Notes: generated by a model from the sequence alone, not told the origin. Numbered from the stretch's first letter, positions 41,940 to 54,561 are shown. The stretch is 64,000 nucleotides of DNA from Actinospineispora spinosispora DSM 44797 (GCF_000429025.1 NZ_AUBB01000010.1:124001-188000); one strand, 5' to 3'. A program made the numbers and translations.

Positions 41940-42686
41940 TCAGTCGCGCAGGATCAGGTCGAGCTGGGTGGCGGTGGAGCCGCGCTCCAGCTCGAACCCG
42001 CCTCGTCGCGCCACCTTGAGCAGGCCGGACAGATCGCCGGGTTCCGCCCTCGCACCGGCCAGCAGCCGGGCCAGCCGCCCCTTGCTGGACTTGTTGTGGT
42101 GGCTGACGACCTTCCTGGTCCCGTCAGGGCGTTCGGTGAGCACCTGCACCGTGATCGCCCCGGGTATCCGGCCGAGCCCGGCGTACGAGCCGGACCGCAG
42201 GTCGACGATCAGGCCTTCCTGCTCCGCGAGCACGGGTTCGAGCGCCGGCCGCCAGTGAGCGGCGAGGGTGCCTCGCCCGGGCAGCATCGAACCGGCCGAC
42301 AGGCGGTAGGCCGGCACCGGGTCATCGGCCCTGACCAGCCCGAACAGGGCGGACCCGACGACCAGCCTGGAACGTGCCCGGTCGAGTGCGGTGCCACGCA
42401 GCGACGCGAAGTCGAGCGCGTCGTAGAGCACGCCGGTGTAGCGGGACAGCGCGGGCGCCGTCGGGCTGGTCCACAGCGCCGCGTTGCGTGCGATCTCGGC
42501 GTCCTGCCGCTCGGACAGGCCGAGCGCCGCGCGACTCGCCGGAAGGTCGGCGGCCAGCGCCACGAGCTCGCCGGTCAGTTCCTTGCGGGTGGGGTTCAGG
42601 TCGGGGAAGGACAGCCGGTCCAGCTCGAGCGGTGGTCCGTCGCCGCCTTCCGCCTTGGTCTCCGATGGCGGCAGCAGGATCAGCAC
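41940..42686 (-). CDS. yaaA: YaaA-family peroxide stress protein
   Basis: 248 aa, full length for the YaaA/DUF328 family (LILLPPSETKAEGG start; TSPTAPALSRYTGVLYDALDF; NKSSKGRLARLL, with the conserved helix-hairpin region). In E. coli YaaA lowers intracellular free iron and limits Fenton damage under peroxide stress. The start is GTG at 42686, with TATTCT 7 nt upstream on the minus strand. It is divergent from an Fpr-like reductase gene with an iron box between them. Confidence 0.9.
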   Translation of the reverse strand: MLILLPPSETKAEGGDGPPLELDRLSFPDLNPTRKELTGELVALAADLPASRAALGLSERQDAEIARNAALWTSPTAPALSRYTGVLYDALDFASLRGTALDRARSRLVVGSALFGLVRADDPVPAYRLSAGSMLPGRGTLAAHWRPALEPVLAEQEGLIVDLRSGSYAGLGRIPGAITVQVLTERPDGTRKVVSHHNKSSKGRLARLLAGARAEPGDLSGLLKVARRGGFELERGSTATQLDLILRD

Positions 42687-42746
42687 GGCGGCCAGAATAT
42701 CCGGCGCCGACTCCTGTGCCCGGAGCGCCGGGTGTGACGAAGATAA

Positions 42747-42765
42747 TTAGGTAAGCCTTACCTAA
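42747..42765. promoter_or_regulatory. IdeR/DtxR-type iron box
   Basis: TTAGGTAAGCCTTACCTAA is a perfect 19-bp dyad matching the DtxR/IdeR consensus. A TACGCT -10 element follows at 42768-42773 on the plus strand, so the box covers the -35/spacer of the reductase promoter; bound regulator with Fe2+ should repress it. The box centre is about 70 bp from the yaaA start on the other side. Confidence 0.88.
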
Positions 42766-42834
42766 TCTACGCTACGGTCTCCTCGGACGATCACTCACGG
42801 AACGATCACAGACCTACGAGTCGAGGAGTCGAGC

Positions 42835-44181
42835 ATGGCGAGGCCGATGCGGGTTGCGGTCATCGGGGCGGGTCCCGCGGGCATCTACACGGCGGACACG
42901 CTCACGAAGTCCGACACGCCCTGTGAGATCGACCTGTTCGACCGGCTTCCCGCGCCCTTCGGTCTGGTCCGCTACGGGGTCGCGCCCGACCATCCCCGGA
43001 TCAAGCAGATCGTGCACGCCCTGCACCGGGTGCTCGACCAGCCGGGAGTGCGGCTGTTCGGCAACGTCCACTACGGCAGGGACGTCCGCCTCGACGACCT
43101 GCGCGCCCACTACGACGCGGTGATCATGGCGACCGGCTGCGAACGGGACCGCCCGCTGGACATCCCGGGCATCGACCTGCCGGGAAGCTTCGGGGCCGCC
43201 GAGTTCGTCAAGTGGTACGACGGGCACCCGGACGTGCCGAGGCACTGGCCGCTGGACGCGGTGCACGTCGGGGTGATCGGCGCCGGGAACGTCGCGCTCG
43301 ACGTCGCCAGGGTGCTCGCCAAGTCGGCCGAGGACATGCTCGACACCGAGATCCCGGACGACGTCTTCCGGGGCCTCGTCGGTAACCGGGCCACCGACGT
43401 GCACGTCTTCGCCCGCCGGGGCCTCGCCCAGGCCAAGTTCACGCCGCTGGAGCTGCGCGAGCTGGACCACGTGCCCGGCGTCGAGATCGTGGTGGATCCC
43501 GCCGACGTGGAGTTCGACGAGGGGTCGATGGCGGAGATCCGGTCCAGCAAGCAGACCCAGATGATCGTGAAGACACTGCAGGGCTGGGCCCTGCGGGACC
43601 GGCAGGACGAGCCGAGGCGGCTGCACCTGCACTTCCTGCGTCGCCCGGTCGAGGTCCTGGGGACCGAGCGGGTGACCGGTCTGCGCACCGAGCGGATGCA
43701 ACTGGCGGGGGACGGCTCGGTGCGCGGAACCGGTCAGCTCACGGACTTCCCGCTGCAGGCCGTCTACCGCGCCGTCGGCTACCTGGGCAGCCACGTCGCC
43801 GAGCTGTACTTCGACCACGACGCCGGGGTCATCCCGCACGACGCCGGCCGGGTGCTGGCGATGGACGGCCAGCTGGTGCCGAGCGTGTACGCGGTCGGCT
43901 GGATCAAACGCGGCCCGGTCGGCCTGATCGGCCACACGAAGGGCTGTGCGCTGGAGACCGTGGGTAGCCTGCTCACCGATGCACCCGGTCTCGTGCCGGC
44001 CGTCTACCCCGAGCCGTCGGCGATCGTCGACCTGCTGATCGAGCGAGGCGTCGAGTACACGAGCTGGGACGGCTGGCTGCGCCTGGACAAACACGAACGG
44101 CAGCTGGGGGAGAGCCGTGGGCGCGAACGGATGAAGGTCGTGTCCAGGAGCGAGATGCTCGACGTGTCCCGGTCCCAGTAA
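42835..44181 (+). CDS. iron-regulated ferredoxin-NADP+ reductase family protein
   Basis: 448 aa adrenodoxin-reductase-type flavoprotein. FAD motif VIGAGPAGIYTADTL (about 9-23), PFGLVRYGVAPDHPRIK, NADP motif VIGAGNVALDVARVL with FARRG, and the closing VGWIKRGPVGLIGHTKG are visible. ATG at 42835 follows GAGGAG. It differs from FprA at 39-40 kb mainly in the middle and C-terminal parts. The iron box upstream predicts induction under iron limitation, when a ferredoxin or ferric-siderophore reduction partner would be needed. Confidence 0.92.
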   Translation: MARPMRVAVIGAGPAGIYTADTLTKSDTPCEIDLFDRLPAPFGLVRYGVAPDHPRIKQIVHALHRVLDQPGVRLFGNVHYGRDVRLDDLRAHYDAVIMATGCERDRPLDIPGIDLPGSFGAAEFVKWYDGHPDVPRHWPLDAVHVGVIGAGNVALDVARVLAKSAEDMLDTEIPDDVFRGLVGNRATDVHVFARRGLAQAKFTPLELRELDHVPGVEIVVDPADVEFDEGSMAEIRSSKQTQMIVKTLQGWALRDRQDEPRRLHLHFLRRPVEVLGTERVTGLRTERMQLAGDGSVRGTGQLTDFPLQAVYRAVGYLGSHVAELYFDHDAGVIPHDAGRVLAMDGQLVPSVYAVGWIKRGPVGLIGHTKGCALETVGSLLTDAPGLVPAVYPEPSAIVDLLIERGVEYTSWDGWLRLDKHERQLGESRGRERMKVVSRSEMLDVSRSQ

Positions 44182-44201
44182 GGGCGGAAACGACTGGACA
44201 C

Positions 44202-44207
44202 TAGGCT
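44202..44207 (+). promoter_or_regulatory. -10 element TAGGCT of proS (leaderless)
   Basis: TAGGCT ends 7 nt before the proS GTG at 44215. No ribosome site is visible before that GTG; an ATG at 44227 is an alternative start. Confidence 0.4.
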
Positions 44208-44214
44208 GCCTGCC

Positions 44215-45963
44215 GTGCTCACCAGGATGTCTTCGCTGTTCCTTCGCACTCTGCGCGACGATCCCGCCGACGCCGAGCTGCCCAGTCACCGGCTGTTGGT
44301 CCGGGCCGGCTACGTCCGCCGGGTCGCGCCGGGTATCTACTCGTGGCTGCCGCTCGGCCTGCGCGTGCTGCGCAACATCGAGCGGGTGGTCCGCGAGGAG
44401 ATGGACGCGATCGGCGGCCAGGAGATCCACCTGCCGGCGCTGCTGCCGAAGGAGCCGTACGAGACCACGAACCGGTGGACCGAGTACGGGCCGAACATCT
44501 TCCGGCTCAAGGACCGCAAGGGCGGTGACTACCTTCTCGGGCCCACCCACGAGGAGATCTTCGCGCTGACCGTCAAGGGTGAGCTCAGCTCCTACCGGGA
44601 CTACCCGGTGATCCTGTACCAGGTCCAGACGAAGTACCGGGACGAGGAGCGCCCGCGCGCGGGCATCCTGCGTGGCCGCGAGTTCATCATGAAGGACTCG
44701 TACTCGTTCGACCTGAGCGACGAAGGGCTCTCCGCGTCCTACGAGCGCCACCGCGCGGCGTACATCACGCTGTTCGACCGGCTCGGGCTGAAGTACGTGA
44801 TCGTGTCGGCGATGTCCGGTGCCATGGGTGGCTCGGCCTCCGAGGAGTTCCTCGCCGAGGCCGAGCAGGGCGAGGACACCTACGTCCGCAGTACCGGCTC
44901 CGACTACGCGGCCAACGTCGAGGCGGTCGTGACCCCGGCACCGCCGGCGATCGAGATCGAGGGCCAGGCCCCTGCAGCCGTGCACCACACGCCGGACACC
45001 CCGACGATCGAGTCGCTGGTCGACTTCCTCAACGCCGCCGACCTCGGCCGCACCGTCACCGCGGCCGACACACTCAAGAACGTGCTGGTCAAGACGCGTG
45101 CCCCGGGTGCAACGGAGTGGCGGCTGCTCGGCGTCGGGCTTCCCGGCGACCGCGAGGTCGACATGAAGCGCCTCGAAGCCGCCGTGCACCCCGACGAGGT
45201 CGCGCTGCTCGACGACGCGGACTTCGCCGCGAACACCTTCCTGACCAAGGGCTACATCGGGCCGGGCGCGCTCGCCGCGAACGACGTGCGCTACCTGGTC
45301 GACCCCCGCGTGGTGAGCGGCAGCGCGTGGGTGACCGGCGCTGACAAGCACGACCACCACGTGATCGACCTGGTGTGCGGGCGCGACTTCACCCCGGACG
45401 GCACGATCGAGGCCGCCGAGGTCCGCCCCGGCGACCCGGCCCCGGACGGCTCCGGACCGCTGGTCGCGGCGCGCGGCATCGAGATCGGGCACATCTTCCA
45501 GCTGGGCCGCAAGTTCGCCGACGCCTTCGGGCTGGATGCACTCGGCCAGGACGGCAAGCCGATCCGCATCACCATGGGGTCCTACGGCGTCGGGGTGTCC
45601 CGCCTGGTCGCGGTGGTCGCAGAGCAGAGCCACGACGAGCACGGCCTGATCTGGCCGCGTGAGGTGGCGCCCGCCGACGTGCACGTCGTGATCGCGGGCA
45701 AGTCCGAGGAGATCCGGGCCGGCGGTGAGAAGCTCGCCGCCGACCTCGACGCGGCCGGGCTGACCGTGCTGTTGGACGACCGGACCGCGAGCCCCGGGGT
45801 GAAGTTCGCCGACGCCGAGCTGATCGGCGTGCCCACGATCGTCGTGGTCGGTCGGGGCCTGGCGAACGGTGTCGTCGAGGTGAAGGACCGCCGTTCCGGC
45901 GAGCGCACCGAGGTCCCGGTGGACGGCGCCGTCGCGCACCTCACCGAGCTGGTCAGAAGCTGA
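44215..45963 (+). CDS. proS: prolyl-tRNA synthetase (bacterial type)
   Basis: 582 aa class II synthetase. Motif 2 region ([28 protein letters not shown]), the HEE motif in [11 protein letters not shown], the YbaK-like editing insertion (about 240-385; [24 protein letters not shown]), motif 3 ([14 protein letters not shown]) and the anticodon domain (about 480-582) are all present. It charges tRNA-Pro. Position before the rimP-nusA-infB cluster matches M. tuberculosis, where proS is also nearby. Confidence 0.96.
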   Translation: MLTRMSSLFLRTLRDDPADAELPSHRLLVRAGYVRRVAPGIYSWLPLGLRVLRNIERVVREEMDAIGGQEIHLPALLPKEPYETTNRWTEYGPNIFRLKDRKGGDYLLGPTHEEIFALTVKGELSSYRDYPVILYQVQTKYRDEERPRAGILRGREFIMKDSYSFDLSDEGLSASYERHRAAYITLFDRLGLKYVIVSAMSGAMGGSASEEFLAEAEQGEDTYVRSTGSDYAANVEAVVTPAPPAIEIEGQAPAAVHHTPDTPTIESLVDFLNAADLGRTVTAADTLKNVLVKTRAPGATEWRLLGVGLPGDREVDMKRLEAAVHPDEVALLDDADFAANTFLTKGYIGPGALAANDVRYLVDPRVVSGSAWVTGADKHDHHVIDLVCGRDFTPDGTIEAAEVRPGDPAPDGSGPLVAARGIEIGHIFQLGRKFADAFGLDALGQDGKPIRITMGSYGVGVSRLVAVVAEQSHDEHGLIWPREVAPADVHVVIAGKSEEIRAGGEKLAADLDAAGLTVLLDDRTASPGVKFADAELIGVPTIVVVGRGLANGVVEVKDRRSGERTEVPVDGAVAHLTELVRS

Positions 45964-45965
45964 GA

Positions 45966-46011
45966 CTCGTGAGTGGTACGGGCGCCACGGGGCGCCCGTA
46001 CCACTCACGAG
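45966..46011. terminator. perfect 21-bp hairpin between convergent genes
   Basis: The arms at 45966-45986 and 45991-46011 are fully complementary with an acgg loop. The hairpin starts 3 nt after the proS stop and ends exactly at the stop of the minus-strand gene. No T-run follows on either side, so it would act as a stem-only, possibly bidirectional, terminator or RNA-stability element. Confidence 0.7.
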
Positions 46012-47085
46012 CTATTTCCTGTTGATCCGGATGCTGGTGAGCAGTGTCTTGATCCCCTGGTCCTTGACCAGGGGCGGTGCGTCGGTACCGCCGCCAGCGG
46101 TGTCGCGTTGGACGACGAGCAGCCGCACCGTCTTCGCACCGGTCTCGCTCGGCAGCGAGTACGGCACAGCGAGCAGGACCACCTGACCCTGGAGCCCGCA
46201 GCCGCTGGTCTGGCGGACGGCGACGACGGACTTCGAGGTCGACACGCCGTCGACCTCGACCGTCGTCGCCGGACTCGCCTTGACCGTTGCGTTCATGCCG
46301 TAGAACTGCGCCGCGAAGTCCGGGCCGAGCTGGGTCACGACGTCCTCTCCGCGCAGCTCCCTGCCGTCGCCGCGGAACATCAGGACGACACCGATCCTCG
46401 CTCTCGCGTGAGGTGCGCCGTCGCAGTCGAGGGTGGCACTCGAGGCGAAGCCGTCGGGCGTGGTCTTGTGCGGCCAGTCCGCGACGTCCTTCGGGCCCGT
46501 CTTCCAGTCGGCCGGCACCTGGTAGCTCAGGTCGAGCCCGTTGACCAGCTGCCCCCGAGGGCCAGAGGCTTCGAGGGCGCGACCGGCCAGCGCCCACACC
46601 CCGAATCCGATCCCGGCCAGCACCACCACCGCGCCCAGCGCGATCGCCCACCAGTACCTGCCCGGTCCGGAGGCGCTCTGACCGGCCGGGATCGGGTAGT
46701 GCGAGCCGAGACCCGCGGGTGGCTCGGCCATCCCGCGCGTCGACGGGTACATCGGCACCGGTGCCTGGCGGGGTGCCGCGCCGAACCCGGTCTGCCGGCC
46801 GCCGAGCTCCATCCCGAGCCCGATGCCCTGTCCGGCTCGCGTGGGACGGCTGGGCGATGGCGTCGCCGGTGAACGAGGAGGCTGGGTGACACGGTGTGCG
46901 GGGCGCTGGGGGACCGCCGGCCGCACCGGACGGTGGGCGGGAAGCGGTGCGGCCGGTTGCCGGGTTGCCTGCTGCTGATCAGGTCGGGCCCGGTCGGTGG
47001 AACGAGCGGGCGGCCGCGCCGGTTGCGCGAACGGGTCGATACCGCCGGGCTGGCCGCCCGGATCGGCCTGGGCAGGGGGACTCAC
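46012..47085 (-). CDS. membrane protein with proline-rich cytoplasmic region and exported domain
   Basis: 357 aa. Residues 1-145 are low-complexity Pro/Gln/Ala/Gly. One membrane span lies at about 152-177 (WAIALGAVVVLAGIGFGVWAL), and the C-terminal exported domain (about 185-357; LSYQVPADWKTGPKD, two Cys) resembles DUF8017-type or lipoprotein-like domains of actinomycetes. GTG at 47085 is tentative: it lacks a clear ribosome site, and ATG in MELGGRQTG is later. The function is unknown. It is divergent from an aminotransferase gene. Confidence 0.6.
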   Translation of the reverse strand: MSPPAQADPGGQPGGIDPFAQPARPPARSTDRARPDQQQATRQPAAPLPAHRPVRPAVPQRPAHRVTQPPRSPATPSPSRPTRAGQGIGLGMELGGRQTGFGAAPRQAPVPMYPSTRGMAEPPAGLGSHYPIPAGQSASGPGRYWWAIALGAVVVLAGIGFGVWALAGRALEASGPRGQLVNGLDLSYQVPADWKTGPKDVADWPHKTTPDGFASSATLDCDGAPHARARIGVVLMFRGDGRELRGEDVVTQLGPDFAAQFYGMNATVKASPATTVEVDGVSTSKSVVAVRQTSGCGLQGQVVLLAVPYSLPSETGAKTVRLLVVQRDTAGGGTDAPPLVKDQGIKTLLTSIRINRK

Positions 47086-47193
47086 CCGGGAGACGCTAGC
47101 GGCAACGCCCGTCGCGCCGAGCCCGTTTGGCAGACATTCGGCAGTGATCTCGTACGGATGACTGGCGGGGATCCGGCGCCGCAGAATGGGCGC

Positions 47194-48219
47194 ATGAGGG
47201 GATTCGGGCAGGAGTTCGGGGTCGACGGGTGTTATCTGAACACGGCCAGCATCGGGGTGCCGCCCGTGCCGGTCGTCGAGGCGGTTGCCGAGTCGGTGCG
47301 TGAGTGGGGTGGTGGCGGCGGGCGGGCGCCGCGGTTCGACCCGGCGGTCGCCGCGGCGCGCGAGGGTTTCGGGCGGCTGATCGGGGCGGGTACCGACCGG
47401 GTGGCGATCGGGTCGTCGGTGTCCGGGCTGGTCGGGCTGGTGGCCGCGAACCTGCGGAGCGGCGCGCGGGTGGTCACGGCGCGCGACGAGTTCACCAGTG
47501 TGACGTTCCCGTTCGCCGCGCAGGCAGCGCGTGGCGTCACGGTCACCGAGGTCGACCTGTGTGACATCGCCTCGGCGTCCGGCGGAGCGGACCTCGTCGC
47601 GGTGAGCGTCGTCCAATCCGCCGACGGCGCGGTGCTCGACCTGGCCGCGCTGCGTGCCGCGACGGAGGGCACCGCCACCCGGGTGCTGCTCGACGTCACC
47701 CAGGCCGCCGGATGGTTGCCGTTGGAGCTCGACTGGGCCGACGCGGTCGTCGGAGCCGGCTACAAATGGCTGCTGTCCCCGCGCGGGGCGGCCTGGATGG
47801 CGGTGGCTCCGCGGCTCCGGGACATGCTCGTGCCGCACGCGGCCAACTGGTACGCGGGTGACGAGCGCTGGGACAGCATCTACGGCCTACCGCTCCGGTT
47901 GGCGACGGACGCGCGGCGGCTGGACACCTCGCCCGCCTGGCTGTCCCAGGTCGGAGCCGCTGTCGCACTACCGTGGCTGGCCTCGCTGGACCGCGAACAG
48001 GTGAGGACGCACTGCGTCGGTCTGGCCAACCGCCTGCGCGCCGCGCTCGGTGAGGAGCCCGGCGACTCCGCGATCGTGTCGGTCACCCGGCCCGGGGCGG
48101 CGGACCGGCTGAGCGCGGCGGGCGTCGTCGCCAGCACCCGCCGAGGTGCCGCGCGACTGGCGTTCTACCTGCACAACACCGAGAACGACGTCGACCGTGC
48201 TGTCTCGGCTCTCGGTTAG
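47194..48219 (+). CDS. class V aminotransferase-like PLP enzyme
   Basis: 341 aa. The pattern YLNTASIGVPPVPVVEA at the N-terminus and the PLP lysine in AGYKWLLSPRG (about 193) are those of class V aminotransferase / cysteine desulfurase-fold proteins. The substrate is unknown; it lacks the cysteine-desulfurase active-site loop. ATG at 47194 matches the usual short N-terminus, with ATG at 47158 as alternative. The stop overlaps the DUF4439 stop on the other strand by 4 bp. Confidence 0.82.
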   Translation: MRGFGQEFGVDGCYLNTASIGVPPVPVVEAVAESVREWGGGGGRAPRFDPAVAAAREGFGRLIGAGTDRVAIGSSVSGLVGLVAANLRSGARVVTARDEFTSVTFPFAAQAARGVTVTEVDLCDIASASGGADLVAVSVVQSADGAVLDLAALRAATEGTATRVLLDVTQAAGWLPLELDWADAVVGAGYKWLLSPRGAAWMAVAPRLRDMLVPHAANWYAGDERWDSIYGLPLRLATDARRLDTSPAWLSQVGAAVALPWLASLDREQVRTHCVGLANRLRAALGEEPGDSAIVSVTRPGAADRLSAAGVVASTRRGAARLAFYLHNTENDVDRAVSALG

Positions 48220-48695
48220 GTCCGGCCGGGGAACTGGGGGACCACGGGTTTCGTGTTGAGCTGCGCGGACCAGCGGGCTCCTCGGACCGCGGCGTCGATG
48301 AGCGCGTCGACGGCGTTTCGGCGCAGGCCCGGGTCGTCGCAGCGCTCCAGCACCGAGCGCCAGGCGGCCGCCGCGTCGGCCTCGGCGGCAGCCGCGAGGC
48401 GCATCGCCGAGTTCGCGTCGGTGACCGGGGCCGGTGTGCGGTAGGCGGCCTCGGCCGCGTCCGGCCGCACCCCGGACTCGGTGAGCAGCCTGCTGGTGAC
48501 GTCACGTCGTCCGCGATGCGCCGCGAGGTCCTCCTGGGCGTCCTTGTCCTGCTGCGGCGTCAGGAACGCGGCGATCAGCGTGTAGCTCCAGATCGCGGCG
48601 TGCTCGGTGCCCAGCGCGGTCTGTACCGCGGCCACGGTGTCGGCCGACGGAGCGCCCGGCGGGTCGGGCTGGTTCTGGTCGCGGCGGGCGGTCAT
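48216..48695 (-). CDS. DUF4439 ferritin-like protein
   Basis: 159 aa, all-helical. The start of the domain, VAAVQTALGTEHAAIWSYTLIAAF, matches DUF4439, and the helices carry the spacing of ferritin-like bundles, but few of the metal Glu/His residues are evident. Start ATG overlaps the lipoprotein stop (ATGA). In M. tuberculosis a homologue also lies between proS and rimP. The function is not known. Confidence 0.8.
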   Translation of the reverse strand: MTARRDQNQPDPPGAPSADTVAAVQTALGTEHAAIWSYTLIAAFLTPQQDKDAQEDLAAHRGRRDVTSRLLTESGVRPDAAEAAYRTPAPVTDANSAMRLAAAAEADAAAAWRSVLERCDDPGLRRNAVDALIDAAVRGARWSAQLNTKPVVPQFPGRT

Positions 48696-49144
48696 GACAG
48701 CACCTCGTGGTAGGCCGCGCAGCACGCGGCGATCGATCCGACCAGCGAGGCGCGCCGGCGGGGCAGCGAGGTGACCAGCGCGCTGGCCTGGGACCGCGAT
48801 TTCTCCAGCGCGGTGAGCACGGCGGGCAGGTCCGACCCGGACGAGGAGCTGCTCGGGGCCTTCGAGTCGGTATCGTCGCCAGAGTCCTCGGTACCCAGCT
48901 CGACGGCGAGCGCCTGCGCGTGCGCCTGCCGGGCCGAGGCCAGCTCGGTGAGTCGTTGCGTGGTCGCCGCGGGGAGATCGCCGCTCGCGCGGGCCTTGTT
49001 GATCAGCGTGACGTCGCGTCGGGCACGAAGGGCCAGTGCCTCCAACGGGTCGGGTTCACCGGAGCCGCAGCCGGCGAGCAGACCGATGGCGGGCACGGCG
49101 AGTACGGCGCCGGTCAGCCCGATCAGGACCGACCGCCTTGGCAT
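48692..49144 (-). CDS. lipoprotein, helical, paired with DUF4439
   Basis: 150 aa from ATG at 49144. The signal peptide ends with lipobox LLAGC (Cys about 26). The mature part is helical with a Ser-rich acidic linker (SGDDTDSKAPSSSSSGSD) and ends in ACCAAYHEVLS. The helical pattern resembles the DUF4439 partner, so it may be an exported ferritin-like paralogue. It is translationally coupled with that gene and divergent from rimP. Confidence 0.75.
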   Translation of the reverse strand: MPRRSVLIGLTGAVLAVPAIGLLAGCGSGEPDPLEALALRARRDVTLINKARASGDLPAATTQRLTELASARQAHAQALAVELGTEDSGDDTDSKAPSSSSSGSDLPAVLTALEKSRSQASALVTSLPRRRASLVGSIAACCAAYHEVLS

Positions 49145-49329
49145 CGATCTCGATACGAGGCGGGCATTCTCAGGGTCGACCACGCCGGTTGATCCTGCCA
49201 GGCCGGTCGAGGACGGTCGGCGCGATACCCTGAGCGGCCTGCGTGGCAGTCCCGGCGCGCGGGAGTCCTCCATGGTGGAGGCTTCTCACCAGGAATCGGG
49301 ATTCACCGAACAACCAAGGAGTGGACCGA

Positions 49330-49884
49330 ATGCCCCGTTCCCAACCGGAGCAGTTGGGCGTAGAGCTGCGTCCGATTGTGGAGGGCGTGGTGACCGCTGC
49401 CGGGTTCGATCTCGAGGAGATCGACATCAGGCCGGCCGGGCGTCGCCATCTGGTCCGCGTCGTCGTCGACTCCGACTCCGGCGTCGGCCTCGACGACATC
49501 GCGCTGTTGAGCCGCCGGATCGCCGGCGGTCTGGACCAGCGCGACGAGGTCTTCGGCGGCCCGTACACCCTCGAGGTGACCTCGCCCGGTGTCGACCGTC
49601 CGCTGACCGAGCACCGACACTGGCGACGCGCCCGGTTGCGCCTGGTCGAGGTCGCGCTGCGTGAGTCAGGCAAGATCACCGGGCGCGTCGGTGACGCGTC
49701 GGAGGATTCGGTGCGGCTGCTGGTCGACGGTGTGTTGCGGGACGTGCGCTACGCGGACGTCGAGCGCGCCACCGTCGTGGTGGAGTTCCGCAAACCGTCC
49801 GAGAACGACGTGCGCATGTTGTCCGGCCGGGCGGATGGATCCGCTGATGAGGCCGTTGATGGGGAAGTAGAGGAGCAGAGGTGA
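49330..49884 (+). CDS. rimP: ribosome maturation factor RimP
   Basis: 184 aa, two-domain RimP ([71 protein letters not shown]). It assists late 30S subunit assembly. ATG at 49330 follows AAGGAG. It is the first gene of the rimP-nusA-ylxR-infB series, with the stop overlapping the nusA start. Confidence 0.96.
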   Translation: MPRSQPEQLGVELRPIVEGVVTAAGFDLEEIDIRPAGRRHLVRVVVDSDSGVGLDDIALLSRRIAGGLDQRDEVFGGPYTLEVTSPGVDRPLTEHRHWRRARLRLVEVALRESGKITGRVGDASEDSVRLLVDGVLRDVRYADVERATVVVEFRKPSENDVRMLSGRADGSADEAVDGEVEEQR

Positions 49885-50999
49885 ACGTCGACATCGCCGC
49901 GTTGCGGGCGATCGAGCGTGACAAGGACATCCCCTTCGACACGGTGATCGAGGCCATTGAGACCGCGCTGCTGACGGCGTACAAGCACACCGAAGGGCAT
50001 CAGACGCAGGCGCGCATCGACATCGACCGCAAGACCGGTCTGGTGCGCGTGATGGCCCAGGAGCTGGCCGACGACGGTCAGCTGGAGAACGAGTGGGACG
50101 ACACCCCGGAGGGGTTCGGCCGCATCGCCGCCACCACGGCGCGCCAGGTCATCCTGCAGCGCCTGCGGGACGCCGAGCACGAGCGCACCTACGGTGAGTT
50201 CTCCGCGAAGGAGGGCGAGATCGTCGCCGGTGTCATCCAGCGCGACGTGCGTGCCAACGCCCGTGGCGTCGTCGTGGTGTCCCTCGGCGCGACCGAGGGC
50301 GTGATCCCGGCAGCCGAGCAGGTTCCCGGCGAGCGCTACGAGCACGGGGAGCGGATCCGCTGCTACGTGGTCGGTGTCTCGCGCGGCGGCAGAGGAACCC
50401 AGATCACCCTGTCCCGCACGCACCCCAACCTGGTGCGTCGGCTGTTCGCGCTCGAGGTGCCGGAGCTGGTGGATGGTTCGGTCGAGATCTGCGCGGTCGC
50501 CAGGGAGGCCGGTCACCGGTCCAAGATCGCGGTGCGTGCCGCCGTGCCGTCGGTGAACGCCAAGGGTGCGTGCATCGGTCCGATGGGCCAGCGGGTGCGC
50601 AACGTGATGAGCGAGCTCGCCGGCGAGAAGATCGACATCATCGACTGGTCGGACGAACCGGCCGAGTTCGTCGGTCACGCACTGTCACCGGCCAAAGTTG
50701 TATCGGTCACAGTCCTGGACGCGCGGACGAAGACCGCGAGGGTCGTCGTGCCCGATTTCCAGCTGTCGCTGGCGATCGGGAAGGAGGGGCAGAACGCTCG
50801 TCTGGCGGCGCGGCTGACGGGCTGGCGGATCGACATTCGCAGTGATGCGGACCCTCGGCCGGTGCATGAGCAGACGGCGGCGGCACCGGAGGCGGGCGCC
50901 GGTTCCCCCGGTGCCGAGACTCCCGATGCCCCGGCCCGTGTCGGACTGGCCGTCGACCCCGAGGCAGCGACCGGTCGTGCTGGCGATTCGATCGTCTGA
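49881..50999 (+). CDS. nusA: transcription elongation/termination factor NusA
   Basis: 372 aa. Order: N-terminal RNA polymerase-binding domain (1-115), S1 domain (about 115-185; [19 protein letters not shown]), then KH1 and KH2 (about 190-340; [25 protein letters not shown] and [18 protein letters not shown]). The C-terminal 30 residues are a disordered Ala/Pro tail. GTG start overlaps the rimP stop. Length is normal for actinobacteria, which lack the C-terminal acidic repeats of the E. coli protein. Confidence 0.95.
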   Translation: MNVDIAALRAIERDKDIPFDTVIEAIETALLTAYKHTEGHQTQARIDIDRKTGLVRVMAQELADDGQLENEWDDTPEGFGRIAATTARQVILQRLRDAEHERTYGEFSAKEGEIVAGVIQRDVRANARGVVVVSLGATEGVIPAAEQVPGERYEHGERIRCYVVGVSRGGRGTQITLSRTHPNLVRRLFALEVPELVDGSVEICAVAREAGHRSKIAVRAAVPSVNAKGACIGPMGQRVRNVMSELAGEKIDIIDWSDEPAEFVGHALSPAKVVSVTVLDARTKTARVVVPDFQLSLAIGKEGQNARLAARLTGWRIDIRSDADPRPVHEQTAAAPEAGAGSPGAETPDAPARVGLAVDPEAATGRAGDSIV

Positions 51000-51021
51000 C
51001 CCCGGACGCGCTACACTTCCG

Positions 51022-51384
51022 GTGGCTTCGAGCCGCGATGCAGCTGCCGCACGCGTCACTCCGGATCGGTCGCCCACAGCGACCAGCCCGGTACGGACAT
51101 GTGTCGGTTGCCGATCCCGGTCTCCGGCCACCGGGTTATTGCGTGTCGTCGAGGACGCCGGGTCACTTGTTCCGGATCCGAGACGACGGCTTCCCGGCCG
51201 AGGTGCTTGGTTGCACCCCGACCCGGAATGCCTGCGCCGCGCGGAGCGGCGGGGAGCGTTTCCACGGGCGTTACGCGTCCGAGGTCCGCTCGCCGGCGAT
51301 GCGCTGCGGCACTACCTAGAACCCACCCTGAAGTGCGAGACCGTCTCGCACCTGGATCACGAGAGTCAGGTCGACCCGTCATGA
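51022..51384 (+). CDS. ylxR: YlxR (DUF448) RNA-binding protein
   Basis: The core RTCVGCRSRSPATGLLRVV ... GRGAWLHPDPECLRRAERRGAFPRAL matches YlxR/DUF448, small proteins encoded between nusA and infB. The start is uncertain: GTG at 51022 gives 120 aa, and GTG at 51097 gives the core alone. The frame is open back into the nusA 3' end but that part is antisense-like low complexity. A nucleoid or RNA-linked role is reported for the family. Confidence 0.8.
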   Translation: MASSRDAAAARVTPDRSPTATSPVRTCVGCRSRSPATGLLRVVEDAGSLVPDPRRRLPGRGAWLHPDPECLRRAERRGAFPRALRVRGPLAGDALRHYLEPTLKCETVSHLDHESQVDPS

Positions 51385-51478
51385 GCCAGCTGTGAAGATC
51401 GCACCATGACCGTGCTGCGACAGTAGGTACGAGGTCGAGCGGACACCTGCCGCCCGGCCTCCGATCAAGAGGAGAGCA

Positions 51479-54553
<3,075 letters not shown>

Positions 54554-54561
54554 CTGTCCGG

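Noticed and set aside
42814..46008. Minus-strand reading frame of about 1060 codons opposite the Fpr-like gene and proS
   Set aside because: It is a GC-rich antisense shadow: low-complexity composition, no domain pattern, and it covers two well-supported plus-strand genes and the iron box.
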